A DNA stretch of 64,000 bases. Origin: Croceibacterium_A sp044506565. GTDB taxonomy: Bacteria; Pseudomonadota; Alphaproteobacteria; Sphingomonadales; Sphingomonadaceae. A program made the translations under genes and the position numbers. The stretch is from NCBI GenBank assembly GCA_044506565.1, contig JBIQKN010000005.1, forward strand, positions 3,427 through 67,426, given 5' to 3'. The notes under the pieces are model-generated. The model was not told where the DNA came from. It did no database searches and was given only the letters and a program-made list of their open reading frames with translations. Shown here piece by piece: positions 16,875 to 24,421 of the stretch. Within the stretch, counting starts at the first letter, position 1. Every line of letters begins with the position of its first letter.

Positions 16875-18156
16875 GCTGAACGCGACTCACGATCCGGCGC
16901 GCCGCAGCTGGATCGAGAGCGCCAACGCGCCCGACACGGAGTTTCCGATCCAGAACCTGCCATTCGGCGTGTTCGATGCGGGCGAGGGCCCGCGCGGCGG
17001 CGTCGCGCTCGGTGACCGGATCGTAGATCTCGCCAGGCTGAGTGAGGCGGGCGTTCTCGGTGCCGCTGCGGCGGAAGCCGCCCGCTCGGCCTCGGGTGAT
17101 AGCCTCGCGCCGCTGCTGGCGTGCGACCGCGCAGCTGTGAGCGCCTTGCGTGCTGAACTGTCGGACCTGTTTCGGAATGGCGGGACGGGTGACCCGGCGC
17201 GGCTGGAGGCGATGCTGGTGCCGATGAGCGAGGCCGACCTGCTGATGCCGCTCAAGCCGAGTGCGTTCACTGACTTCTGCACCTCGTACGATCACATCCG
17301 CCGCATGGGCGGCGCGAAGCCGAAGCTGGCCGCGCTCTCGCTGCCGGTGGCCTACAACGGCCGCGCGAGTTCGGTCCGCGCGAGCGGAACCCCGGTGGTG
17401 CGTCCTTGCGGGCAATACGAAGCACCCCCGGGCAGCAACGACGTGCGCTTCGGGCCCGAGCCGTTCCTCGACTTCGAGCTCGAGTTCGGCGCCTGGCTGC
17501 GCGGCGGCAACGAGCTCGGCCGGCCGATCTCGGTCGCGGAGGCCGAGGAGCTGCTGTTCGGCTGCTGCCTGGTCAACGACTGGTCGGCGCGCGGCATCCA
17601 GTTCTTCGAGTCCATCCTCGGGCCGCACCTCGGCAAGAGCTTCCTGACCACGATCAGCCCGTGGATCGTGACCATGGAGGCGCTCGCCCCGTTCCGCGTC
17701 GCGGCGCGCGGGCGGGATGCGGACGAACCCGACGTCCCCGCATACCTGCTCGACAGTGCGGACCGCGCCGCCGGCGGGATAAACGTCGAGCTGACCGCCG
17801 ACCTCGCCAACCAGGCCGGTGCCTCCAGGCGGATCGTCCGCAGCAACCTCGCGGAGCTCTACTGGACCCTCGCCCAGATGGTCGCGCACCAGGCGTCGAA
17901 CGGTTCGCCGCTCGAGGCCGGGGACCTGATCGCCACCGGCACGGTATCCGGAGCCGCCGAGGAAGCGCGCGCCTGCCTCGCCGAGATCGTCTTCCGCGGC
18001 GGCGAGGAAATCGAATTGCCCGACGGCTCGAAGCGCAAGCAGCTCGAGGACGGGGACACCCTCACGATCCGCGGCCGCGCGGTTGCCGAAGGCTACGTGC
18101 CGATCGGCTTCGGCGCATGCAGCGGCACGATCCATCCTGCGCCGGAGTTCGCATGA
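16864..18156 (+). CDS. fahA: Fumarylacetoacetase (full-length, two-domain)
   Basis: A 430-residue protein with both domains of true fumarylacetoacetase. The N-terminal SH3-like domain begins SWIESANAPDTEFPIQNLPFGVF. The catalytic domain has FTDFCTSYDHIRRMG, the metal ligands in FLDFELEFGAW, NDWSARGIQFFE and LGKSFLTTISPWIV, and DLIATGTVSG. These are the family hallmarks, and the length equals that of the eukaryotic and proteobacterial enzymes. The reaction splits 4-fumarylacetoacetate, or a related fumaryl compound, into fumarate and a keto acid. It is in one operon with the MBL hydrolase and an amidohydrolase, and a GST-type isomerase follows at 22790. No homogentisate dioxygenase is present, so the true substrate may be an analogue. 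Confidence 0.9.
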   Translation: MPIELNATHDPARRSWIESANAPDTEFPIQNLPFGVFDAGEGPRGGVALGDRIVDLARLSEAGVLGAAAAEAARSASGDSLAPLLACDRAAVSALRAELSDLFRNGGTGDPARLEAMLVPMSEADLLMPLKPSAFTDFCTSYDHIRRMGGAKPKLAALSLPVAYNGRASSVRASGTPVVRPCGQYEAPPGSNDVRFGPEPFLDFELEFGAWLRGGNELGRPISVAEAEELLFGCCLVNDWSARGIQFFESILGPHLGKSFLTTISPWIVTMEALAPFRVAARGRDADEPDVPAYLLDSADRAAGGINVELTADLANQAGASRRIVRSNLAELYWTLAQMVAHQASNGSPLEAGDLIATGTVSGAAEEARACLAEIVFRGGEEIELPDGSKRKQLEDGDTLTIRGRAVAEGYVPIGFGACSGTIHPAPEFA

Positions 18157-19199
18157 CCATCACGACCTGTGGAGATCGCCCGCCCATTAAGGTGTCGGCG
18201 CGCGGCAAGCATCTCGTCGTCGACATCCACTGCCACCTCGGCATCCCGGCCGCCGACGCGATCGTCCAGGCGCGGCATCCGGGGCCGCCGCCGGGCATCA
18301 ACGACTTCACCAGCCCGAAGACGACCGAGGTCAACCGCGCACAGTTCGCCGCGATCGGCCGCACGCTCAACACGATCGACCAGCGCATCGCCGACATGGA
18401 CCGCCTCGGCATCGACGTGCAGGCGATCAGCCCGAGCCCGGGCCAGTACTTCTACTACGCCGACGACGATGTCGCCCGCGAGGCCGCCCGCGCCGTCAAC
18501 GACGGCATGGCCGCCGCCGCCGTGCAGCATCCCGACCGGCTGGTGGCGATGGGCACGGTGCCGCTGCAGAACGTCGAGATGGCGGTCGAGGAAATGCGCC
18601 GCTGCGTGCGCGAGCTCGACTTGCGCGGCATCGAGATCAGCTCGAACGTCAACGGCGAGGACTTCCACGCCGAGAAGTTCCGCCCGTTCTTCGCCGCGGC
18701 CGAAGAGCTCGGCATCCTGCTGTTCATCCACCCGCTCGGCTTCACCCACGCCAACCGGATGAGCGAGTATTACTTCAACAACATCATCGGCAATCCGCTC
18801 GAATCGACGCTGGCCGTCGGCCACCTGATCTTCGGCGGCGTGCTCGACCGCTATCCCGGGCTGCGCATCTGCGTCGCCCATGGCGGCGGCTACCTGCCGG
18901 GGTACTGGGGTCGGATGGACCACGCCTGGCGGGCGCGGGCGGACTGCAGCGAGCATTGCCGGCACGAGCCCTCGAGCTACTTGCGTAAGCTGTGGCTCGA
19001 CACGCTGGTGTTCGACCAGGACCAGCTCGACAGCCTGGTGCGGACGCACGGCGCCGACAAGCTGTGCCTCGGCACCGACTACCCGTTCGACATGTCGGAG
19101 CCCGACCCGGTCGGCTTCCACAGCCGGCTGAGCGACGAGGACCGCGAGAAGATTCTCGGGCTGAACGCGGCCGAGCTGCTCGGGCTCGAGCTGGGCTGA
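18153..19199 (+). CDS. ACMSD-type amidohydrolase (decarboxylase/hydratase family)
   Basis: A 348-residue amidohydrolase of the PF04909 family, which includes ACMSD, gamma-resorcylate decarboxylase, 5-carboxyvanillate decarboxylase (LigW) and OMA hydratase (LigJ). Metal residues are visible: His26-x-His28 (VVDIHCHLG), His in LLFIHPLGF, His in CVAHGGGYLPGYWGR, and Asp in CLGTDYPFD. Its ATG overlaps the fumarylacetoacetase stop (ATGA), so the genes are coupled. In this setting non-oxidative decarboxylation of an aromatic acid, or hydration of a ring-fission product, is plausible. Which of these cannot be decided from sequence. The next gene is cut by a gap. Confidence 0.88.
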   Translation: MTITTCGDRPPIKVSARGKHLVVDIHCHLGIPAADAIVQARHPGPPPGINDFTSPKTTEVNRAQFAAIGRTLNTIDQRIADMDRLGIDVQAISPSPGQYFYYADDDVAREAARAVNDGMAAAAVQHPDRLVAMGTVPLQNVEMAVEEMRRCVRELDLRGIEISSNVNGEDFHAEKFRPFFAAAEELGILLFIHPLGFTHANRMSEYYFNNIIGNPLESTLAVGHLIFGGVLDRYPGLRICVAHGGGYLPGYWGRMDHAWRARADCSEHCRHEPSSYLRKLWLDTLVFDQDQLDSLVRTHGADKLCLGTDYPFDMSEPDPVGFHSRLSDEDREKILGLNAAELLGLELG

Positions 19200-19205
19200 G
19201 CAGGA

Positions 19206-19305
19206 NNNNNNNNNNNNNNNNNNNNNNNNNNNNNNNNNNNNNNNNNNNNNNNNNNNNNNNNNNNNNNNNNNNNNNNNNNNNNNNNNNNNNNNNNNNNNNN
19301 NNNNN
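19206..19305. other. Assembly gap (100 N), true length unknown
   Basis: Exactly 100 N with no overlap between flanks. The N-terminal part of the following MFS gene is missing, and one or more further genes could be lost. Confidence 0.99.
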
Positions 19306-20214
19306 TCGATGATCGCGGACCTCTATGCGCCCGATCGCCGCGCGCGCGCGGTGGGCATCTACCAGTCGAGCGTGTTCGTCGGCGTGGTGCTGGGCTCGAT
19401 CGCAGCCGGGGTGCTCGCCGCCGCTTATGGCTGGCGGCACATGTTCCTGATCTGCGGCGCGGTCGGATTCATCCTCGTCGTGCTGATGCTGTTCACGATG
19501 CGCGAGCCGCAGCGCGGCCGGTTCGACAGCGACGATGCGTTCGACACGCCCGCCCCCAAGCTCCCGGCCGCGGTTGCCCGCCTCCTGCGCATCCCGGGCT
19601 TTCCCTTGCTCGCGCTTGGCACCGGCATCGGCGCGATGACGGGCGGCGTGCTGCCGGTCTGGGCGCCGACCTTCCTCCTGCGCAGTCACGACGTCGCGCT
19701 CGCCAATGTCGGTGCGCTGATCGGTCCCACCGTCGGCCTCGGCGGCGTAACCGGCACGATCGCCGCAGGTATCTTCGCCAGCCGCCTCGCGCGCAGCGGA
19801 GGCAGCGAGCTCAAGGGCCTGCTCGTGCCGATCGTGGCCATGCCGCTGGCGGTGCCGTTCTTCCTGATCTTCTGTTTCTCGCCCTCGCTGGTGGTCACGA
19901 TGGGTGCGGCGACGATCATGAACTTCCTGCTCGCGAGCGGCAGCAGTCCGTGTTTCGCCGCTGCGGTGGCGCTCTCGCCGGCCAACATGCGCGGGGTTGC
20001 GTCGACGATCCTGCTGGCCGCCATCGGCATTATCGGCGCTGCACTGGCCCCGCTCGCCGTCGGCGCCCTGAGCGACGCGCTGATGCCAAGCCTCGGGCAG
20101 GAATCGCTGCGCTATGCGCTGTCGAGCCTGGTCTTCGTTCCGCTCGTCAGCGCGGCGGTGCTGTGGCTGTCGTATCGTCAGGGCGCCGCCCGCGCAGCCG
20201 TCGCCACCGCCTGA
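19306..20214 (+). CDS. MFS transporter, N-terminus lost in gap
   Basis: About 300 residues of a major facilitator transporter, starting inside the gap at 19206-19305. The first visible part, ADLYAPDRRARAVGIYQS with GVVLGSIAAGVLAAAYGWRHMF, corresponds to the end of the first six-helix half, so roughly the first 110-130 residues are missing. The remaining helices include FLICGAVGFILVVLMLF and ASTILLAAIGIIGAALAPLAVGAL. It resembles the anion/aromatic-acid symporter branch of MFS. It lies in the run with the amidohydrolase and two more MFS genes, suggesting uptake of an aromatic acid or export of a product. Confidence 0.82.
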   Translation, partial: SMIADLYAPDRRARAVGIYQSSVFVGVVLGSIAAGVLAAAYGWRHMFLICGAVGFILVVLMLFTMREPQRGRFDSDDAFDTPAPKLPAAVARLLRIPGFPLLALGTGIGAMTGGVLPVWAPTFLLRSHDVALANVGALIGPTVGLGGVTGTIAAGIFASRLARSGGSELKGLLVPIVAMPLAVPFFLIFCFSPSLVVTMGAATIMNFLLASGSSPCFAAAVALSPANMRGVASTILLAAIGIIGAALAPLAVGALSDALMPSLGQESLRYALSSLVFVPLVSAAVLWLSYRQGAARAAVATA

Positions 20215-20225
20215 CAACTTCCGCC

Positions 20226-21509
20226 GTGACAGCGATAACAATCGACAGGCGGCGTGCGCCCATTCCGGGCTTTATGCTGCTTTACGCGACGTCGTTCGTC
20301 ATGGCTGCGGGCAACCTGGCGATGATGTCGCTATTCCCTGCGATTGCCCGGTCCAGCGGCATCCCCGATGTGGCGATGGTTGCGGTGCAGTCGGTCTCCG
20401 CGGGGTTGAGCATCCTGTGCATGCCGCGCTGGGCGGCGCGGTCGGACCGCGTCGGACGCAAGCCGGTGATCCTGATCGGGATTACCGGCTTCACCGTGGC
20501 CAGCGCGCTCACGGCTGGCGGGATCTACGCCGCGGTCAACGGGCTGGTCACGGTGGCCGTGGGCATCGCCGCGATCGCGAGCGCGCGAGCGGTTTTCGGC
20601 AGCATAGGCCTGGCAGCCGCCCCCGCAATCCAGGCCCACGTCGCCGACGAGACGAGCGCCGAGCAACGGACGGGTGCGCTTGCATCGATGTATTCGGCGC
20701 AAGGGATCGGCTCGATCGTCGGCCCCGCGGTCGCCCCGCTGCTGATCCTCCCCTGGCTCGGCCTCGCCGGTCCGCAGGTCGTCTTCACGCTCATCGGATG
20801 CGGCGTCCTCGCCGTGGTGGCCTGGCGGCTGCCGCGTTCGGAGCCGCGGCGGGCGCGATCGAGCGCAGCGGCCGCGCCGCGCAATTGGGACATGCTCAGG
20901 CGACCGTCGGTGCTGCCGTTCGTGGCCTATCTCGCCGTGCTCAGCGGATGTCAGGCGGCGAGCCTGCAGATGCTCGGCTTCGTGGTCATCGACCGGCTTC
21001 GGCTGCCGCCGATCGAGGCGCAGCCGCTGGCCGGCGTCGCCATGATGCTGGGCGCGGCGGCGGCCGTGACCGTGCAGCTCGGCATCATGCGCCGCATCCG
21101 CGCGCGTCCTCCGCTGCTGATGCTGGCCGGGAGTACGCTGATCGTGCTCGGGAGCGGCCTGATGGCCATCGCCCAGACCTACCTGTGGATCGTCGTGGCC
21201 TACGTCCTCGCCAGCGCCGGCGGCGCCTTCGGGATGCCGGCGGCGGCCTCCGGCGCCTCGCTGGCAAATTCCCAGGACATGCAGGGCGCGGTGGCGGGTC
21301 TCACCAGCGCCGCGATGGGGTCGGGCCTGCTGCTTGCTCCGGTGATCGCGATGTTCATCTACGGCTACAGTGCGCCCGGTGCCTTCGTCACGATCGCTGC
21401 AGGGGTGGCCAGCGCTTCGGTGCTGCTGCTTCCGCGGATGAGTCGGTGCCTTCGCCACACGCCGCCCTTGCGCGGCGCTGCGCCGCTAGCTGATACGCTG
21501 GGCGAGTGA
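20226..21509 (+). CDS. MFS transporter
   Basis: A 427-residue, 12-helix transporter starting at a GTG 12 bases after the previous stop. An internal ATG at 20274 (MLLYATSFVMAAG) is possible but would trim the polar N-terminus. MFS motif A appears as RSDRVGRKPV between TM2 and TM3. The second half begins after the charged loop at about residue 215. The overall pattern is that of drug/proton antiporters or TCR-like efflux pumps (motif C-like GIGSIVGPAVAPLLI), so it may export a toxic intermediate. The C-terminal tail is unusually Arg- and Leu-rich. Confidence 0.83.
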   Translation: MTAITIDRRRAPIPGFMLLYATSFVMAAGNLAMMSLFPAIARSSGIPDVAMVAVQSVSAGLSILCMPRWAARSDRVGRKPVILIGITGFTVASALTAGGIYAAVNGLVTVAVGIAAIASARAVFGSIGLAAAPAIQAHVADETSAEQRTGALASMYSAQGIGSIVGPAVAPLLILPWLGLAGPQVVFTLIGCGVLAVVAWRLPRSEPRRARSSAAAAPRNWDMLRRPSVLPFVAYLAVLSGCQAASLQMLGFVVIDRLRLPPIEAQPLAGVAMMLGAAAAVTVQLGIMRRIRARPPLLMLAGSTLIVLGSGLMAIAQTYLWIVVAYVLASAGGAFGMPAAASGASLANSQDMQGAVAGLTSAAMGSGLLLAPVIAMFIYGYSAPGAFVTIAAGVASASVLLLPRMSRCLRHTPPLRGAAPLADTLGE

Positions 21510-21575
21510 TCGGGTATAGCGGGAGGAGCCAATGCACCTGCAGGATCCAGCCATCTCCGACCGGCCGCAGCGCCG

Positions 21576-22793
21576 ATGAGCCCCGGCGCGGCAAACCCGC
21601 CGTCCGAGTTCCGGCGGGGCTGGCCGGTGGTCCTCGCCGCCGCGACGGGCACCGGCCTCGGGATTGCCGGCCTGCTGACTTACACCTCGGGCATCTTCGC
21701 CAAGGATCTCGAGGCGGCAATCGGCCTCAGCCGCACGACGCTCGGCGCGGCGTTCTTCGGCGCAACGGTCACGCTCGCGCTGGCCATGCCGCTTGTCGGC
21801 TGGCTGGTGGACCGGTTCGGCCCGCGCTGGCCCGCGGTATTCGGCGCCCTCGCGCTTTCCGGGGGGTTTCTCGCCTTGGGAACCGTGGTCGAGACGGTGC
21901 CGATGTACATCGCGACGATGGCGGCGATCGGGTTCTTCGCCGCATGCTCGGCGCCCGTGGCCTATACGCGCGCAGTGAATGCCGTGTTCGACCGCTCGCG
22001 CGGGCTGGCGCTGGGCTTCACCCAGGTCGGCATCGGCGTAGCGGCGATGGTAGTCCCGCCGATCCTGGCGATGATCGTGGCTGAACGCGGATGGACCACG
22101 GGCTACGCGGCGTTGGCGGTAATCGCGGCGCTTGGTGTCGTGCCGGCGCTGGCCCTGCCGAGCCGGAACGAGGCAGCCGCCCGTCCTGCGGGCGACGGCA
22201 GCCAGCTTCGCTCCCCGCTGTTCCTGAAGCTGCTGCTCGCCTTCGGGGCCATGTCGCTCGCCTTTGCCGGCCTGCTGACCCACTTCGTGCCGATGCTGCG
22301 CGAGGCCGGCGTCGATGCGCCTACGGCGGGCCGGATCGCCGGGTTGATCGGCGGATCGGTCATCGTCAGCCGTCTCGTCGTCGGCTGGCTGGCCGACCGG
22401 CTGGAAGCACCGAGGATCGGCGCCGTGTGCTGCGCGCTTTGTGCCCTGGGTTGCTTGGCGCTCGCCTGGCAGGGCGCGGCGTTCGCATGGCTCGGCGCGG
22501 TGGCGCTCGGGACGGCGATGGGCGCAGAAGCGGACCTGATCGGCTACCTCACCGCTCGTTACTTCGGCATGGCCAACTACGGACGACTGTACGCTGTGCA
22601 GTATGCCAGCTTCATGCTGATGGGCGGCGTCAGCCCGCTGTGGATCGGTGCACTGGCGGACGCGACGGGCGGCTACACGGTCCCGCTGCTGGTCACAGTA
22701 GGCGGTCTCGCGGTGGCGATCGTGCTGTTCCTCCGCTTGCCCAAAGTCCACGCCGCGCCACCCCGCAACGTTCCACCGGAGGCAATCGCATGA
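21576..22793 (+). CDS. MFS transporter, OFA/monocarboxylate type
   Basis: A 405-residue, 12-helix transporter beginning MSPGAANPPSEFRRGWPVVL. It has LLTYTSGIFAKDLEAAIGLSR and motif A as GWLVDRFGPRWPAVFG. These features and LTHFVPMLREAGVD in the second half fit the OFA/MCT group, which carries carboxylates such as oxalate, formate and aromatic acids. The stop overlaps the GST start by four bases (ATGA), placing transport and isomerase in one operon. It is the third MFS in a row. Uptake of the acid substrate or of the ring-fission product is the most likely role. Confidence 0.85.
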   Translation: MSPGAANPPSEFRRGWPVVLAAATGTGLGIAGLLTYTSGIFAKDLEAAIGLSRTTLGAAFFGATVTLALAMPLVGWLVDRFGPRWPAVFGALALSGGFLALGTVVETVPMYIATMAAIGFFAACSAPVAYTRAVNAVFDRSRGLALGFTQVGIGVAAMVVPPILAMIVAERGWTTGYAALAVIAALGVVPALALPSRNEAAARPAGDGSQLRSPLFLKLLLAFGAMSLAFAGLLTHFVPMLREAGVDAPTAGRIAGLIGGSVIVSRLVVGWLADRLEAPRIGAVCCALCALGCLALAWQGAAFAWLGAVALGTAMGAEADLIGYLTARYFGMANYGRLYAVQYASFMLMGGVSPLWIGALADATGGYTVPLLVTVGGLAVAIVLFLRLPKVHAAPPRNVPPEAIA

Positions 22794-23467
22794 CGGCCGT
22801 TCTTTACACCGCTCCCGAAACCTGTGGCCGAGTCACGGCTATCGCGCTCGAGGAAGCGGGTGTCGCGTTCGAGACGCGCGTGATCCGCTTCCTCAAGGGC
22901 GAGCACAAGTCGCCCGAGTTCAAGCAGCTGAACCCGAAGGGCAAAGTGCCCGCGCTCGAGATCGACGGCACCGTGCTGACCGAGAACGTCGCCATCCTGA
23001 CCTACCTGAACGAGCGTTTCCCGGCCGCGGGCCTGATGCCGCCGGCACCGACGCTGGCAGATCGCTGCCGGCAACTGGCCGACCTGTGCTTCTGCGCCGC
23101 AACGCTCCACCCGCTCGTGACCCGCATACGGATGCCGATGTTCTTCGCCGGGCCCGAGCACGCCGCGCTGGTCAAGCGAACCGCGGCTACGGCGATGGAC
23201 GAATATTTCCAGCTCGTCGAAGACCGGCTGGCGGCCGGCCCGTGGTGGTACGGTGACGCGTGGTCGGCGATGGACGGCTACCTGTTCTGGGTGTTCTGGC
23301 GGGTCGAAGGCGCCGGCTACGACGTCGCGCGCTTCCCCCACTTCACCCGGCACGCGCGCGCCATGGAGCAACGACCCGCGGTGGTTCGCGCGCTGGCCCG
23401 CGAGGAGGAAGCGCAAGCGCAATTGGCGCGCGAAGGCCTCAAGTTCGTTCCTCCTGCCATCGACTGA
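22790..23467 (+). CDS. Glutathione S-transferase, possible cis-trans isomerase
   Basis: A 225-residue GST with a thioredoxin-fold N-terminus (VLYTAPETCGRVTAIALEEAG), the cis-Pro loop (NPKGKVPALEIDG) and the glutathione-binding LTENVAILTYLNERFP. The helical C-terminal domain ends near residue 210. Residues TCGR at the catalytic position suggest a Thr/Cys-type site like beta or zeta bacterial enzymes. In homogentisate and gentisate catabolism a zeta GST isomerises the maleyl to the fumaryl ring-fission product before fumarylacetoacetase. The presence of fahA in the same cluster makes that role attractive but unproven. A GGAGG ribosome-binding site precedes the ATG, inside the MFS gene. Confidence 0.82.
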   Translation: MTAVLYTAPETCGRVTAIALEEAGVAFETRVIRFLKGEHKSPEFKQLNPKGKVPALEIDGTVLTENVAILTYLNERFPAAGLMPPAPTLADRCRQLADLCFCAATLHPLVTRIRMPMFFAGPEHAALVKRTAATAMDEYFQLVEDRLAAGPWWYGDAWSAMDGYLFWVFWRVEGAGYDVARFPHFTRHARAMEQRPAVVRALAREEEAQAQLAREGLKFVPPAID

Positions 23468-23517
23468 CGGCCCGGGATCGATCTGGCGGGCTTGCGTCCT
23501 GTCCGCGATCGTCCATA

Positions 23518-23537
23518 AATTCCTGAGAACAAGAATA
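23518..23537. promoter_or_regulatory. Candidate operator, degenerate AATTCC-N8-AGAATA (site 3)
   Basis: Half-sites AATTCC and AGAATA with the same 8-base spacing as the sites at 9391 and 15814, 20 bases before the Tat-exported amidohydrolase. One arm is degenerate, so confidence is lower. It would put this third operon under the same regulator. Confidence 0.45.
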
Positions 23538-23556
23538 AAGAGAGGACGCCAGCGCC

Positions 23557-24384
23557 ATGAAACTCACGCGCCGGACCATGCTGCAGGGCGGAACCGCCGC
23601 GCTGATGCTCAGCGGCGCCGCCGGAGCGCAAAGCCAGCCGCAGTTCGCCAGCAGTGCAATCGACGTGCACCACCATTTCCTGCCGCCGTTCTACAAGCCG
23701 CACGTCAAAGGCTGGATGGACCGGTTCGCCACCGGGGTGGACGCGGTGATGGCCTGGACCCCCGAGGCTTCGCTCGCCGCGATGGACGAAGCGAAGGTCG
23801 AGCGGTCGATCCTTTCGATCTCCTCGCCCGGCGTGCATTTCGGCAACGACGGCGAGGCNNNNNNNNNNNNNNNNNNNNNNNNNNNNNNNNNNNNNNNNNN
23901 NNNNNNNNNNNNNNNNNNNNNNNNNNNNNNNNNNNNNNNNNNNNNNNNNNNNNNNNNNCTCGCCACGCCGCTGATCGAGTTTCCGGTCGACACCGCGCGC
24001 ACGATCTCGAGCCTGCTGTGGGCCGGCGTGTTCAGCGCCTATCTGACGATCCGCTTCATCTTCTCGCATGGCGGCGGCGTGCTGCCGATGGTCGCCGAGC
24101 GCGTGATCGCGATGGGGTTCGTCAACCGCGAGCTGCTCGCGCGCGTGCCCGAGGGCGCCGCCGCGGCGCTGTCCAGGCTCTACGTCGACACCGCAAGCGT
24201 CGGCAACCCGGCGGCAATGGCGGCGCTCCAGCAATGGTTGCCGACCGAGCAGATCCTCTACGGGACCGATTTCCCGTGGGGCACGCTCGCCTCGTCCCGC
24301 ACGGGGCTCGCCAATCTTAGTCTCGACACGGAAACACTCTCGGCGATCGAGCGCCGTAACGCCGAGCACCTGCTCGGCCTCTGA
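23557..24384 (+). CDS. Tat-exported ACMSD-type amidohydrolase (gap inside)
   Basis: An amidohydrolase-2 family protein with a twin-arginine signal (LTRRTMLQGG, Arg5-Arg6, hydrophobic stretch to SGAAGAQ), so periplasmic export of the folded metalloenzyme is expected. Metal residues seen are DVHHHFLPP, His in FIFSHGGGVLP and Asp in LYGTDFPWG. A 100-N gap at 23859-23958 removes part of the barrel. The visible parts add to about 240 residues, against about 330 usual for the family. The common reading frame on both sides is chance, as the gap size is arbitrary. It is about 90 bases after the GST gene with its own candidate operator. A periplasmic member is unusual for this family. Confidence 0.82.
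   Translation: MKLTRRTMLQGGTAALMLSGAAGAQSQPQFASSAIDVHHHFLPPFYKPHVKGWMDRFATGVDAVMAWTPEASLAAMDEAKVERSILSISSPGVHFGNDGEXXXXXXXXXXXXXXXXXXXXXXXXXXXXXXXXXXLATPLIEFPVDTARTISSLLWAGVFSAYLTIRFIFSHGGGVLPMVAERVIAMGFVNRELLARVPEGAAAALSRLYVDTASVGNPAAMAALQQWLPTEQILYGTDFPWGTLASSRTGLANLSLDTETLSAIERRNAEHLLGL
23859..23958. other. Assembly gap (100 N), true length unknown
   Basis: Exactly 100 N with no overlap between flanks. By comparison with family length, roughly 250-300 bases are probably missing from the exported amidohydrolase gene. Confidence 0.97.
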
Positions 24385-24421
24385 TTTGCAGCCGCGAAGC
24401 TTCGTGAGGGAAAGGCGTTCG

